Positions 1 through 9,043 are shown, counted from the first letter of the stretch. The stretch: 64,000 nucleotides of DNA from Candidatus Paceibacterota bacterium (GCA_035530615.1 DATKUL010000002.1:744001-808000), one strand, 5' to 3'. Numbers and translations are program-made. The notes: generated from the letters alone by a model not told the origin.

Positions 1-190
1 GAAAACTATTTCACGGACACATTCTAGGAATTTTATTGTGGCTGTTTAATTTTTCACAGGCAGTAGATCTGCACATTTAGAGTTCGCCTCAGATCCTCAC
101 ACATTGAACACTTCTACATTCACTCCGTCCCAAAGCCTGCTCCCTCGAGAGTTCAACCGATCCGTCATCGGACCAATTGAACTCCTGATT

Positions 191-208
191 TCCTAACCTC
201 CGTTAGGA
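191..208 (+). promoter_or_regulatory. Hairpin upstream of a small membrane peptide ORF
   Basis: TCCTAAC and GTTAGGA pair around a 4-nt loop, about 12 nt before a strong AAGGAGG ribosome binding site. The hairpin may shape the 5' leader of the small ORF that follows. Nothing else is recognisable in positions 1-190. Confidence 0.4.
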
Positions 209-229
209 AATTCGAGGAAGGAGGCCGTT

Positions 230-343
230 ATGGATATTCACAGTTGGCTAGCCCTCATCGTAAGCGTGATTCGAATTGCCTTTCTAGTGATAGAAAAACA
301 TCGATCTCGCCACGATGGTGGTAAAACCAACAACGAGTCCTAA
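230..343 (+). CDS. Small single-pass membrane peptide (37 aa), type I toxin-like
   Basis: A 37-codon ORF starts with ATG 5 nt after a strong AAGGAGG site. Residues 6-21 form one hydrophobic segment with a single Arg, followed by a charged tail rich in Lys, Arg, His and Asn. A strong intrinsic terminator begins 10 nt after the stop, so the unit has a hairpin, a ribosome binding site, an ORF and a terminator of its own. Short hydrophobic peptides with this layout are typical of type I toxins and of small membrane regulators; no specific family is recognised. It lies just downstream of the convergent hipBA pair. The ORF is well supported by its signals, but the function is inference. Confidence 0.5.
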   Translation: MDIHSWLALIVSVIRIAFLVIEKHRSRHDGGKTNNES

Positions 344-353
344 CGTGGGACGG

Positions 354-390
354 CCGCCTCGGGGTTTTGCCTCGAGGCGGTTCTATTTTT
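354..390 (+). terminator. Rho-independent terminator
   Basis: CCGCCTCG and CGAGGCGG form a GC-rich stem followed by TTCTATTTTT. It ends the short transcript of the 37-aa peptide and faces the 3' end of hipA. Positions 391-501 hold nothing recognisable. Confidence 0.8.
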
Positions 391-501
391 ACACCCACTT
401 TTTCGTTACTGCAATGACAAATGACCCGAAAAAATCATTTATATAAAAGAAAACTCTCCGTTGTAATCAGAAGAGTCCTTTCTGTAACTCTGCGTGAGGA
501 T

Positions 502-1809
502 TTATAGTCGATGTTCGGCCATATCTTTTTCGATCCTTTTCTGACTTTCTGTGCTCACTCCAGCCAGATTGGCAAAAGTCACCCAACTATCTACCACATC
601 AAGAATCTCAGCAACAACTGACTTGTACGCAGGAATTGCCTGGGCGCTTCCAACTTCATAAATATCCGCGAGCGTGATGAATTCGTATTTGGAGTTGATA
701 CTCATCTGGTGGCGTTGAGTCCACTTGCCTTCCGGATTGAACGCATGAGTCACGTCGTATGCAGGCGCAAGATTCCACGTGCTGTCTTCTCGCAATAGGA
801 ATCCCACATTCTTGGTGTGATCGTCCCGATTCATACCAACCACGTTAAACACCATGCGGCGAAAAGCCTGAGTGAGTTCTTCTGTGCCCATTCCCAATCT
901 TCTAATCACATTGAAATATTGTGAGTAGTCATGCGTGTCTCTATATCGAAAATCCAATTGATCCATCGCGCACAAGGACTGAAGATGAATCCGCCCGCCT
1001 TCACTATCACGGTCAAAACGGCGAGTGAGGAAATGCGCGCGGTTCCCCTCTTCATATAATCGACATTCACTCATCGTTATGCCAGCTGCTTGCGCCATTA
1101 AGTAATAGGCATACTCAATTCGAGTGAACTGCTCTGGTCTGTCCAGAGAATTCACGGACCCGTCAGCGGATTTACTGACTCCATCGAGTTTCATTAACCA
1201 GGGTTCGAAGCCAGGCTCGGCGCTTACATACCCTGATCGAAATTGGTGAGTATGTGGCTGATATTGAACGACTGCTTTTGCCCTCGCCCCACCCGCTGAT
1301 GAGCCAACTTGAATCAATTGCATGAGAGCGTCATGGTCCGAACCCGCCTCGGCGGCTTTGCCAGAGAGAACGAGGCGAGCGCCGGCGACGATATCCGCAA
1401 TCTGGATTGCTGTAGCGGGACCTTGAAGATGCTGCTGTGCTGGATGAAATGTCAGCGCGCCGAGCGCCCTCTCTCCTGCGTACGCCAATCGATCCAGCGT
1501 CTTTATCTCAGACTTGGCAATTCCCTCCGCGGCCAGCCACGCATCAATGACAGCATTTCCAAATGCATCAGGAAGCGCATCGGCAATCATTGCGGGCAGA
1601 CCGTAATAAGTTTCCTTTGCTAATTGCGGAAAGGAGTATGTGCCGGACCGATTGACCATATGCAACGGCGCAAGTTCTACGCCACTTGATATCCATTCCG
1701 GGGTGTACTCAAAGACGTTAAGTCCCAACCTTGAGTCATATGCCAACGCGCCGACTGATCTACCCCAACATCTAACTTCAATCACATCGACCGCTACATA
1801 AACGCTCAC
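502..1809 (-). CDS. hipA: HipA-family serine/threonine kinase toxin
   Basis: This is a HipA-type toxin kinase of 435 residues, the normal family length. Visible signatures are the N-terminal HipA_N region, the Gly/Ser-rich stretch GSSAGGARAKAVV near residue 165, the catalytic/metal segment NRDDHTKNVGFLL near residue 325, and the DFG-like APAYDVT shortly after. HipA kinases phosphorylate translation factors such as a glutamyl-tRNA synthetase and cause dormancy; the target here is unknown. It starts with GTG inside the hipB stop codon (GTGA overlap), so the two genes are translationally coupled, antitoxin first. All key motifs look intact. A second, divergent HipBA pair lies at 30.3-31.9 kb. 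Confidence 0.93.
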   Translation of the reverse strand: MSVYVAVDVIEVRCWGRSVGALAYDSRLGLNVFEYTPEWISSGVELAPLHMVNRSGTYSFPQLAKETYYGLPAMIADALPDAFGNAVIDAWLAAEGIAKSEIKTLDRLAYAGERALGALTFHPAQQHLQGPATAIQIADIVAGARLVLSGKAAEAGSDHDALMQLIQVGSSAGGARAKAVVQYQPHTHQFRSGYVSAEPGFEPWLMKLDGVSKSADGSVNSLDRPEQFTRIEYAYYLMAQAAGITMSECRLYEEGNRAHFLTRRFDRDSEGGRIHLQSLCAMDQLDFRYRDTHDYSQYFNVIRRLGMGTEELTQAFRRMVFNVVGMNRDDHTKNVGFLLREDSTWNLAPAYDVTHAFNPEGKWTQRHQMSINSKYEFITLADIYEVGSAQAIPAYKSVVAEILDVVDSWVTFANLAGVSTESQKRIEKDMAEHRL

Positions 1810-2096
1810 AACTGACCGGCTTTTTTCTTAGCTTGCAAGAGCGCCAACGGTGAGATCGTCGAGACCACCGCAAATATCTGATCCAGATTTTCATCTAGTT
1901 CAAGTGCCCGCACGACATTAAGGAATGTGGCAAGGCTCGACCCTTTGCCCGCTTCCAAGTACTTGATAGCCGAACGCGAGACATTGGATCGGTCTGCCAA
2001 CTCTTGCTGAGTCATCTTCCGCTGCTTGCGCACGAGGCGAACGCGACTGCCCAACTCGGCCTCCCAATCGGAAGTGCTCCTTACTATCGTTGCCAT
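1806..2096 (-). CDS. hipB: HipB-like XRE-family antitoxin
   Basis: A 96-residue Cro/C1-type helix-turn-helix protein; the HTH spans roughly residues 18-72, with MTQQELADRSNVSRSAIKYLE as the recognisable core. As in HipB, it would neutralise the downstream HipA kinase and repress the operon by binding operators near its promoter. It overlaps hipA by 4 nt. The upstream intergenic region contains a long near-perfect inverted repeat (16-nt arms at 2162-2217) that could be its operator. The alternative, an unrelated XRE regulator, is made unlikely by the overlap with hipA. Confidence 0.9.
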   Translation of the reverse strand: MATIVRSTSDWEAELGSRVRLVRKQRKMTQQELADRSNVSRSAIKYLEAGKGSSLATFLNVVRALELDENLDQIFAVVSTISPLALLQAKKKAGQL

Positions 2097-2161
2097 TGTA
2101 TCCCCATGGACTCATTGTAAGCCATTTGTGGAGTAATTGGGATCTTTCGTAACCTCTAAGT

Positions 2162-2217
2162 GGCTTATATTTAGTCCATAATTGACGATGACAGACATTT
2201 TGGACTAGATATAAGCC
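2162..2217. promoter_or_regulatory. 16-nt near-perfect inverted repeat upstream of hipB
   Basis: Arms GGCTTATATTTAGTCC and GGACTAGATATAAGCC match at 15 of 16 positions around a 24-nt spacer. The element sits between the ATPase gene and hipB, both read leftwards. It could be a pair of HipB operator half-sites or a weak terminator for the upstream gene. No T-run follows in either direction, which favours an operator. Confidence 0.5.
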
Positions 2218-2248
2218 CTCTTTTTGGAAATTTCCCCAAAAGATTGAT

Positions 2249-3721
2249 TCACCTCACTTCGGTTAGGACAGTGGCTGCATCCAACAGAAGTATCCGAGAA
2301 TCTTCACTCGCCATTCGCTTAACGTCTCTCGTAAAACCGCCACGGCTAGTGAGTAGAACCAGACGCGACGGCGCGATTGTGAAGCCAGCGGCTAGCAGCG
2401 CCGGTTCCTTGTGATTGATCAAATCGTTCACTACGGCAACTTTCAATTTTCCGTTCTTCCATTTAGCCTCGCCCAGGATGAGGACTTTCCGCCCTTTAAT
2501 TCCAACAACGTCGATCTCTTCTTTACTTCTGACGGCCCCTTCGACTGGGGTTGAAACAGACGCCGCCTTACCCCACCAATTTCCGACCAGTGGCGAAGAT
2601 GGATATTTCTGAATGACCCATCGCTGAAAAACACGTTCGAATTCCAATGACGTGTGCTCGGCCAACATAGGCATGATGTGCTGATTGACGTGGGCTTGCG
2701 AGTCTGCACCGGACTCAAGTCCCGCTCGATATGGCCAAACATACCTAAACCAAAATCGGATGAAGCCATCAATGCACTCCCATTGGTAGGTTCGAGATTT
2801 TGGGTCCGATCCAACGGGCTGCTTTTTCTTTATGATCCGCATAGCTTCAAGCCTTCGCAAGTACGTCCCCAGGCTATTGGATTCTTGACCGATCGCATCG
2901 GCTATGTCGCCGATTTCCTTTGGGCTAACTGCCAGCTCAGCCAGAATTGCAAAGTAAACCCCGGGCTGAATCAGCTCCGCTTCCAGGAGGGACGTGACCT
3001 CGGAGTACAAAGGCGAGTTCGGGTTAACAATTTTTTCGGAGAGGACTCGAGCAAGATCGCCACCGCCAAGCAAACTGAGGTATCTGGGCATGCCACCGGC
3101 GACCGAGTAGCGAGTGATGTGGTCTAAGACATTACTGCCCTTAAAAAATGGACGAGACTCAGCAAAAGTAAGTGGCTTCAGTTCAAATTTTTGGAGTCGT
3201 CCAAATAGTGGGCTGGAGTGTTCCTGCATGGACTCCATTTCAGCCAAAGCGGATCCGCAGAGAATGAGCTTGATCATCGAGTCGTCACGCATATCCTCGA
3301 TGACTTTTGCTACCACATGAAGCGAAGAATTTACCTCCGCTGCCGATGTTCCAAGGAGGTATGGAAATTCATCAATAACAACGAGTATCTCCTCACTCGC
3401 GGCCAGACCGTACAAGATTCTGACAAGCTCGCCGATATCTTTGATTGCTGGCGTAAAACTGAGATAACTAGTCAATTGTTCAGCCAACTTCATCAATTGC
3501 TGCGACCTGGTAGTTTTCTCAACTACCAGGACAATTGCCTTCTTCCCATGTGCAAACTTGCGAATGAGCCAACTTTTCCCTACGCGTCTTCGCCCATACA
3601 AATTTATTGGATCGGCATTCTCGTCCGCCCACCATCTTTCCAGTTCGGCGAGGGAATTTTGACGACCAATGAATCTTGGCTCAGCGGACCACTTGAAGAC
3701 TGGAATTTTCACGGATGTCAC
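2249..3721 (-). CDS. AAA-type ATPase (archaeal ATPase/DUF234-like)
   Basis: A 490-residue protein with a clear P-loop, GRRRVGKSWL near residue 43, and a Walker B segment ILVVIDEFPYLL near residue 114. The N-terminal FIGRQNSLAELERWW is typical of the ATPase_2 family; a winged-helix region follows the ATPase, and the C-terminal part has a nuclease-like stretch (KEEIDVVGI...VLILGEAKW near residues 400-425) as in DUF234 proteins of the PD-(D/E)XK kind. Such single-gene ATPases are common in accessory regions and their role is unclear. The start is GTG with GGAGG 4-5 nt upstream. The promoter region carries a TATAGTT/AACTATA palindrome. The family assignment is sound; the function is unknown. Confidence 0.85.
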   Translation of the reverse strand: MTSVKIPVFKWSAEPRFIGRQNSLAELERWWADENADPINLYGRRRVGKSWLIRKFAHGKKAIVLVVEKTTRSQQLMKLAEQLTSYLSFTPAIKDIGELVRILYGLAASEEILVVIDEFPYLLGTSAAEVNSSLHVVAKVIEDMRDDSMIKLILCGSALAEMESMQEHSSPLFGRLQKFELKPLTFAESRPFFKGSNVLDHITRYSVAGGMPRYLSLLGGGDLARVLSEKIVNPNSPLYSEVTSLLEAELIQPGVYFAILAELAVSPKEIGDIADAIGQESNSLGTYLRRLEAMRIIKKKQPVGSDPKSRTYQWECIDGFIRFWFRYVWPYRAGLESGADSQAHVNQHIMPMLAEHTSLEFERVFQRWVIQKYPSSPLVGNWWGKAASVSTPVEGAVRSKEEIDVVGIKGRKVLILGEAKWKNGKLKVAVVNDLINHKEPALLAAGFTIAPSRLVLLTSRGGFTRDVKRMASEDSRILLLDAATVLTEVR

Positions 3722-3742
3722 CTGCCTCCATGTATGGATTAA

Positions 3743-3758
3743 TATAGTTTGAACTATA
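3743..3758. promoter_or_regulatory. Palindromic operator-like site upstream of the ATPase gene
   Basis: TATAGTT-TG-AACTATA is a perfect 7+7 palindrome in a very AT-rich stretch 22 nt before the GTG start, where a -10 region would lie. It suggests repressor control. The remaining intergenic DNA, 3759-4025, shows no gene or structure. Confidence 0.45.
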
Positions 3759-4025
3759 CTAGTTTGGATTATATTAACCTAATCTTGATTTTACTCGACA
3801 AGCGGTATGGCGAGCCTTAACCCACTCAGCATCTCTACTTTTCTTATTCGCCCGGTCTGTTTATTAGGCCCGTCTAGCCGCTGTTCAACCGCATTTGTCT
3901 GGGCTTCCGTCCAATCCCCCGAATCACCCTATCCGTCTGAAGCACATTTTCTACAATGACCAATTTCCCAATGACAAGACACAGATCCGCTCAACCTGAT
4001 TTTGAGTTTGATTCGATCCTACGAA

Positions 4026-4802
4026 TTACTTCTTTTTCGGAGCTCTTGCCGATGGCCTGCTCGGTCGAGGTGCTTCTGGCTTGAGTATCAGACGCATTTC
4101 GCTGCCGTCTTGAAGATCAAAAACGACCTCCGCGGGAGAAGAAGGATCACGATGGATACCCGTGATTTTCTGTCCTACCGCCTGCTCAATCTCAAAACCA
4201 ATCTCCGGAGTTCTCAACGCGTACAGCCGAGCCAGCGCCAACCTCAGACGACCACGTGCGTCATTGCTCAGACTTGCCACTCTGTCTTCTAACAAGTTTC
4301 TATCTATGGTGGCCGCGTAGGCTAGATCCGCGACGCTGTCCTGGGCTATTTCTCCACTTGGTAGTGGCGGTACATAGAAGCAACCAATGGTCTCCCCGGA
4401 CTTGATTTGTACAGCATCTGTGTGGAATTCTGACATGAGAAGAATGGGTACGACCGTGATGAACCTATCGAGATTAGGGTCCTCCTCCGCCTTACGAATC
4501 GCCTCGGCCTTACTCAGTTTAGGTTTGCCGTTGCGCAACTTTTGATAGAGAGAGTTCATCTCCTTATCCATCTGACAATCGTGAGAGATGACCATCACGG
4601 GTCCGTATCCGACTTTAGCGTTCAGCGCGGACGTACCCTTGCCGTCCTCGCTGATACTTAGATCGTACTCATCCATGGCTGCCCAGCGATGTCCCACGGG
4701 CGGCGGATCGGACTCCAATCTTGCGATCGGAGCAAAACAAATGTCGCCTTGTTGCAAACTATCAGGTGGAGTCTTTAGGTAATAGTTGGCGCTCTCACTC
4801 AC
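4026..4802 (-). CDS. Unknown protein downstream of an XRE regulator
   Basis: A 258-residue soluble protein that I do not recognise. The N-terminal half contains GDICFAPI and a VISHDCQMDKEM segment (near residue 73) with a His-Asp-Cys cluster that could be catalytic or metal-binding. The C-terminus is basic and Pro/Arg/Lys-rich (APRPSRPSARAPKKK), which suggests nucleic acid contact. Its ATG overlaps the stop of the upstream XRE gene by 4 nt. The two-gene HTH-plus-unknown arrangement resembles a toxin-antitoxin or defence pair. Function is not assigned. Confidence 0.75.
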   Translation of the reverse strand: MSESANYYLKTPPDSLQQGDICFAPIARLESDPPPVGHRWAAMDEYDLSISEDGKGTSALNAKVGYGPVMVISHDCQMDKEMNSLYQKLRNGKPKLSKAEAIRKAEEDPNLDRFITVVPILLMSEFHTDAVQIKSGETIGCFYVPPLPSGEIAQDSVADLAYAATIDRNLLEDRVASLSNDARGRLRLALARLYALRTPEIGFEIEQAVGQKITGIHRDPSSPAEVVFDLQDGSEMRLILKPEAPRPSRPSARAPKKK

Positions 4803-5269
4803 TTGGTCTTCGCGCTTCGTTTGCTAGCAGGAACAAAAGTACGTCGAACTACACGGGCAGGAACAGGCTTAGACAGCGCATCAATAGCTACCTCACTCAA
4901 CCCACCACCTTCTCCTTTGTGCGGAGTAAGGCGTCGAACTGGGATGTTTGCCTCTCGATTGCGCAAGGCGGTCAGGTAGGTCTCCCTTGGTGCATACCCT
5001 TGCGATGCGCCAACTTTGCGGACTGCGATGATGTCCTCAACTTCGCAGTCGTAGGCCCGCAGTAGACCCAGAAGAGTTCCCCAACGGATCTGCTTAGTCT
5101 TACCGGACTCAATTTTGGATAGTTCTTCGGGGCGAATGCCGACAACTGCGGCCACCTCAGCAAGGGTGCGATCCTTGCGAAGATCGGCTATTTTGATTAC
5201 GAGAACGCTCTCATCGATGCGAGCAACTTCTGTCTCGACCTTTGGTCGGATCAGTGACGTCAGTACCAT
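4799..5269 (-). CDS. XRE-family regulator, probable antitoxin-like partner
   Basis: A 156-residue protein with a Cro/C1-type HTH in residues 25-85, recognisable by TLAEVAAVVGIRPEELSKIE. The C-terminal 60 residues are basic (RRLTPHK, RVVRRTFVPASKRSAKTK). It is the first gene of a two-gene unit, overlapping the unknown 258-aa protein by 4 nt. Direct repeats of GGCTATAC in its promoter are plausible autoregulatory operators. HTH assignment is firm; the antitoxin role is inferred from arrangement. Confidence 0.8.
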   Translation of the reverse strand: MVLTSLIRPKVETEVARIDESVLVIKIADLRKDRTLAEVAAVVGIRPEELSKIESGKTKQIRWGTLLGLLRAYDCEVEDIIAVRKVGASQGYAPRETYLTALRNREANIPVRRLTPHKGEGGGLSEVAIDALSKPVPARVVRRTFVPASKRSAKTK

Positions 5270-5282
5270 TTTTAACCCCCTT

Positions 5283-5312
5283 GGCTATACCCCATACTGT
5301 ACTGGGCTATAC
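5283..5312. promoter_or_regulatory. Direct-repeat operator in front of the XRE module
   Basis: GGCTATAC occurs at 5283-5290 and 5305-5312, and the DNA between them forms a TATA-C-CCC/GGG-C-TATA dyad. This lies 14-43 nt upstream of the XRE start and is best explained as its own binding site. Confidence 0.45.
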
Positions 5313-5467
5313 TCCACTTCGCAATCATTCTAGCAAAGTTGTCTTTTGAACCCAGGTTCTAAGCCCAGATCGCACTGTCCAAACGGCGGCAAATCAAGGA
5401 AAGAGGACCGCAACCCAACGAGTAGAACAATGAAGAAGATACCGACGAAGCAACACATCACCAGAGG

Positions 5468-5947
5468 TTGGCCGAAGTTCTTGAAAATGGATACACAAGC
5501 GAATATGAAAGAGTTTTTTATGGACTTGACCCTGAGGTTCCCTTAGAACAATGTCGATTCGTGTGGGATGTACTTGATCTTTTTCGAATAATTCGGGCAA
5601 GCCTCAAGAAATACACGGCAAAACAACGGACAGAATTCAATGATCATGAGACTGGATTCGCTGGATTCGATCTAAATTCGACAGAAGAAGCACCCCTGCT
5701 CGGTTACGCGCGTTATCTCGTCGCCAACGGTCGTTGGTCTGAACTCAAGAATCTGTTCGATGACAAACACGAGGGAGGGAACTCTCACCATACAACCGTG
5801 CCGCGATATCGCGCCATGACAACTCGCTGGCATCAAATTCAACGAGACAAACGCCGAAGTCATGCATACCTATCGCCAGATGAATATCTACTCAATCCCG
5901 AAGAGCTGGAACTGATTCTGGATGCTGGACGACTTGGCAAACAATAA
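5468..5947 (+). CDS. YfbU-family protein with missing or frameshifted N-terminus
   Basis: The 159-residue frame matches the YfbU domain through most of its length: LENGYTSEYE, the helix VWDVLDLFRII, FAGFDLNS, GYARYLVANGRW and YLSPDEYLLNPEELELIL. Function of the family is not established. Only a TTG at 5468 is available and it lies about 30 residues inside the usual domain. Upstream, the codons after a TAG at 5423 still read like the family (DEATHHQRLAEV), and the neighbouring frame reads KEDRNPTSRTMKKI, resembling the expected N-terminus. A single frameshift near 5440 would join them. So the gene is either a recent pseudogene, a sequencing error or a truncated version. Confidence 0.65.
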   Translation: MAEVLENGYTSEYERVFYGLDPEVPLEQCRFVWDVLDLFRIIRASLKKYTAKQRTEFNDHETGFAGFDLNSTEEAPLLGYARYLVANGRWSELKNLFDDKHEGGNSHHTTVPRYRAMTTRWHQIQRDKRRSHAYLSPDEYLLNPEELELILDAGRLGKQ

Positions 5948-6002
5948 ATTATTTAATCCGAAACGCGTAAGGCATATTCTACGCACCCGTCATTGGTTTC
6001 AT

Positions 6003-6040
6003 AGAAAATCCCCGGTTATTAAATTAACCGGGGATTTTCT
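6003..6040. terminator. Bidirectional intrinsic terminator
   Basis: AGAAAATCCCCGGTTA pairs with its complement around a 5-6 nt loop, giving A/T tracts on both sides. It separates the YfbU-family gene (plus strand) from nrdJ (minus strand). Positions 6041-6180 show nothing else. Confidence 0.85.
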
Positions 6041-6180
6041 ATAACTCACATCAACTGTGTAGTAACTTCCATGTGGCAGTGAAGTCATTGAATCTTTGTC
6101 TGTCCGTTCTGACCTGCTTGCCGCTTCTACCGCGAGATGGGTGCCACCTCACTCTAAACTTCCCAAACGCTTATTGAACA

Positions 6181-9012
6181 TCAGCTGCAACCAGATGTAT
6201 TGCCACAGCCTTCGCAGACGTAGCAAGCACCTGAGATACGCATCTTCACTCCACATGTCATACACAAAGGAGCATCGGATTTAATTCCGGAGATCGCTTC
6301 GAGCAATTCCGTGGAAGATCCGTAGCCCTGTGATGGTGCTGTTGTTATCTTGATATCAGCTGGTTTTGAGACTGCAATCGGCGCGACAACAACTGGTTCT
6401 GATGAGCGTTCAAATTCATCAATCTCTGTGGGTGCGTTTTCGGTGTACTCCCCTGTCTCGAGAGCACGTGCGCGCTCTTGAGCAGAGTAAAGACCGATCG
6501 ATGAGCGAGTTGCGAATGGCAAGTAATCCAGTGCTAAGCGACGGAAGATGTAATCCATCATTGATTGTGCAATGCGGATATCTGGATCATCCGTCATTCC
6601 ACTTGGCTCAAAGCGCAAGTTGGTGAACTTCTCAACGAATGTTTCTAGCGGAACGCCATACTGCAATCCAATAGAGACTGCGATGGAGAATGCATCCATG
6701 ACACCGGCAAGAGTCGAACCCTGTTTGCCGAGTTTGAGGAATACCTCACCAAGTGCTCCATCTGCATAAGCGCCAGAGGTCATGTACCCCTCAGCGCCAC
6801 CGACAGAGAATGAGGTTGTCATTGCTGGACGTGACTTTGGAAGACGCTTGCGAACTGCCGCAATAGGTGCAACATCGGAGGGAGCATCCTTTGACTTTGC
6901 TTTGCCGTCAGAGAGTGGCTGACCGACCTTGCAGTTGTCGCGATAGACAGCAAGTGCCTTGAGTCCAAGCTTCCAGCCTTCGTAATAAACCTCTTCAACA
7001 TCGGCAACAGTTGCTTCCTCAGGAAGGTTGACGGTCTTGGAGATCGCGCCGGAGAGGAATGGCTGGCAGGCAGCCATCATTCGGACGTGACCCATAGGCG
7101 CGATGGAACGAGCGCCCAATGCGCAATCAAAGACGTCATAGTGCTCATGCTTGAGGCCTGGTGCATCAATAACGTGACCATGTGTTGCGATGAATTCAAC
7201 GATTGCTTCGATGGTCTCTTCGACGTATCCGAGTTTGCGAAGCGCCGCAGGCACAGTCTGGTTGACGATCTGCATCGATCCGCCACCGACAAGCTTCTTG
7301 AACTTCACCAGCGAGAAGTCAGGCTCGATACCAGTCGTGTCGCAGTCCATCATCAAACCGATGGTGCCGGTTGGGGCAAGAACTGAAATCTGCGCGTTGC
7401 GCCATCCGTTCTTCTCGCCGATCGCGGTGTTGGCGTCCCACGCCTTGTTGGCTTCGGTCCATACATCGCGATCCAGTGTGGTCACTGACTTAGCTGAGAT
7501 GGAGGCCGAGGCATGCTTGCGCATGACGCGAGTATGCGGGGCTGCATTTCGTGCGAAGCCCTCGTACGGGCCGACAATTCCGGCGAGTTCTGCAGAGCGC
7601 TTGTAGGTGATGCCCGACATTAATGATGTGATCGCACCGGCAAGAGCGCGTCCGCCGTCAGAATCGTATGGAAGGCCTGATGCCATCAGAAGTGCACCGA
7701 GGTTTGCATAACCAATTCCAAGTTGGCGGTAAGCACGAGTTGTCTCACCGATCGCCTGGGTTGGGAAGTCTGCGAAGCAGATTGAAATGTCCATCGCAGT
7801 GATGATCATCTCTGCTGCGCGAGCGAAGGTCTTGGAATCAAAGGATCCATCGGCCTTCAAGAACTTCATCAAGTTGAGGGAGGCAAGGTTGCAGGAAGAA
7901 TTATCCAGTGACATGTACTCAGAGCAAGGGTTGGATGCATTGATCCGTCCAGTCTCTGGATTGGTGTGCCAGTCATTGATCGTGTCGTCGTACTGAATTC
8001 CTGGATCAGCACATGCCCACGCCGCCTCTGCCATCTTGCGGAACAAGCCGCGTGCATCAACGGTCTCAATGACTTCACCGGTTGAGCGCGCGACGAGTCC
8101 AAACTCCGAGCCATTCTCATATGCACGCATGAACTTATCGCTCACGCGTACTGAGTTATTGGCGTTCTGGTACTGGACGGAGATGATGTCTTTCCCACCC
8201 AGGTCCATATCGAAACCTGCATCGCGAAGTGCGCGGATCTTGTCCTCTTCGCGGACCTTTGTCTCGATGAATTCTTCGATATCTGGGTGGTCCACATCCA
8301 AGACAACCATCTTGGCTGCGCGGCGTGTTGCGCCACCACTCTTGATGGTACCAGCAGATGCATCAGCGCCACGCATGAAGGAGACGGGACCAGAAGCTGT
8401 TCCGCCGGACTTCAAAAGTTCTTTTGACGAACGGATACGAGAGAGGTTGAGGCCAGCACCAGATCCGCCCTTGAAAATCATTCCTTCTTCACGGTACCAG
8501 TTGAGGATTGAATCCATAGTGTCGTCCACGGAGAGAATGAAGCAAGCGCTTACTTGCTGCGGGGCCGGTGTACCAACGTTAAACCAGACCGGCGAGTTGA
8601 AAGAAAAAACTTGGTGAAGGAGCATGTATGTAATTTCATGCTCGAAAACTTCAGCATCTGCCTCTGTTGCAAAGTACCCGTTTTCTTTGCCTGCTTTTGT
8701 GTACGTCAGAACGACGCGATCGATAACTTGCTTGAGTGACCATTCGCGATTCTCTGCACCAACTGCGCCCCGGAAATATTTCGTTGTCACAATGGTCGAT
8801 GCATTGACCGACCAGAAATCTGGATACTCGACACCGCGTTGTTCAAAAACTGCCTCACCCGTTCGCCAGTTAGTTTGAACAACATCGCGACGTTCCCACG
8901 TCACCTCATCATATGGATGCACTCCCGCGCTCGTATAAATACGTTCGAGTACAAGTCCTTTTCCGGACTTGGCGGTGGACTTAGCTGGTCGGTTGATGAC
9001 CGTTTCTGACAT
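6181..9012 (-). CDS. nrdJ: Vitamin B12-dependent ribonucleotide reductase (class II)
   Basis: A 943-residue class II ribonucleotide reductase, which reduces ribonucleoside diphosphates with adenosylcobalamin and needs no oxygen. Visible active-site features are FNSPVWFNVGTP (residues 138-149), the redox Cys157 in SACFILSV, the radical-relay segment NPCSEYM (361-367, Cys363 and Glu365), and the APTGTIGLMMDCDTTGIEP loop. The C-terminal tail has the zinc-binding Cys pairs CMTCG, CYVCEGCG and a final Cys typical of NrdJ. It lies 31 nt downstream of nrdR and is read with it. All key residues are present. Confidence 0.97.
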   Translation of the reverse strand: MSETVINRPAKSTAKSGKGLVLERIYTSAGVHPYDEVTWERRDVVQTNWRTGEAVFEQRGVEYPDFWSVNASTIVTTKYFRGAVGAENREWSLKQVIDRVVLTYTKAGKENGYFATEADAEVFEHEITYMLLHQVFSFNSPVWFNVGTPAPQQVSACFILSVDDTMDSILNWYREEGMIFKGGSGAGLNLSRIRSSKELLKSGGTASGPVSFMRGADASAGTIKSGGATRRAAKMVVLDVDHPDIEEFIETKVREEDKIRALRDAGFDMDLGGKDIISVQYQNANNSVRVSDKFMRAYENGSEFGLVARSTGEVIETVDARGLFRKMAEAAWACADPGIQYDDTINDWHTNPETGRINASNPCSEYMSLDNSSCNLASLNLMKFLKADGSFDSKTFARAAEMIITAMDISICFADFPTQAIGETTRAYRQLGIGYANLGALLMASGLPYDSDGGRALAGAITSLMSGITYKRSAELAGIVGPYEGFARNAAPHTRVMRKHASASISAKSVTTLDRDVWTEANKAWDANTAIGEKNGWRNAQISVLAPTGTIGLMMDCDTTGIEPDFSLVKFKKLVGGGSMQIVNQTVPAALRKLGYVEETIEAIVEFIATHGHVIDAPGLKHEHYDVFDCALGARSIAPMGHVRMMAACQPFLSGAISKTVNLPEEATVADVEEVYYEGWKLGLKALAVYRDNCKVGQPLSDGKAKSKDAPSDVAPIAAVRKRLPKSRPAMTTSFSVGGAEGYMTSGAYADGALGEVFLKLGKQGSTLAGVMDAFSIAVSIGLQYGVPLETFVEKFTNLRFEPSGMTDDPDIRIAQSMMDYIFRRLALDYLPFATRSSIGLYSAQERARALETGEYTENAPTEIDEFERSSEPVVVAPIAVSKPADIKITTAPSQGYGSSTELLEAISGIKSDAPLCMTCGVKMRISGACYVCEGCGNTSGCS

Positions 9013-9043
9013 GTGTATTTCTCCGGGTTCTTTAGTAGTGCTG

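Noticed and set aside
7000-8700. Several long plus-strand ORFs inside nrdJ
   Set aside because: They are shadows of the GC-balanced nrdJ coding sequence with no ribosome binding sites and no family features.
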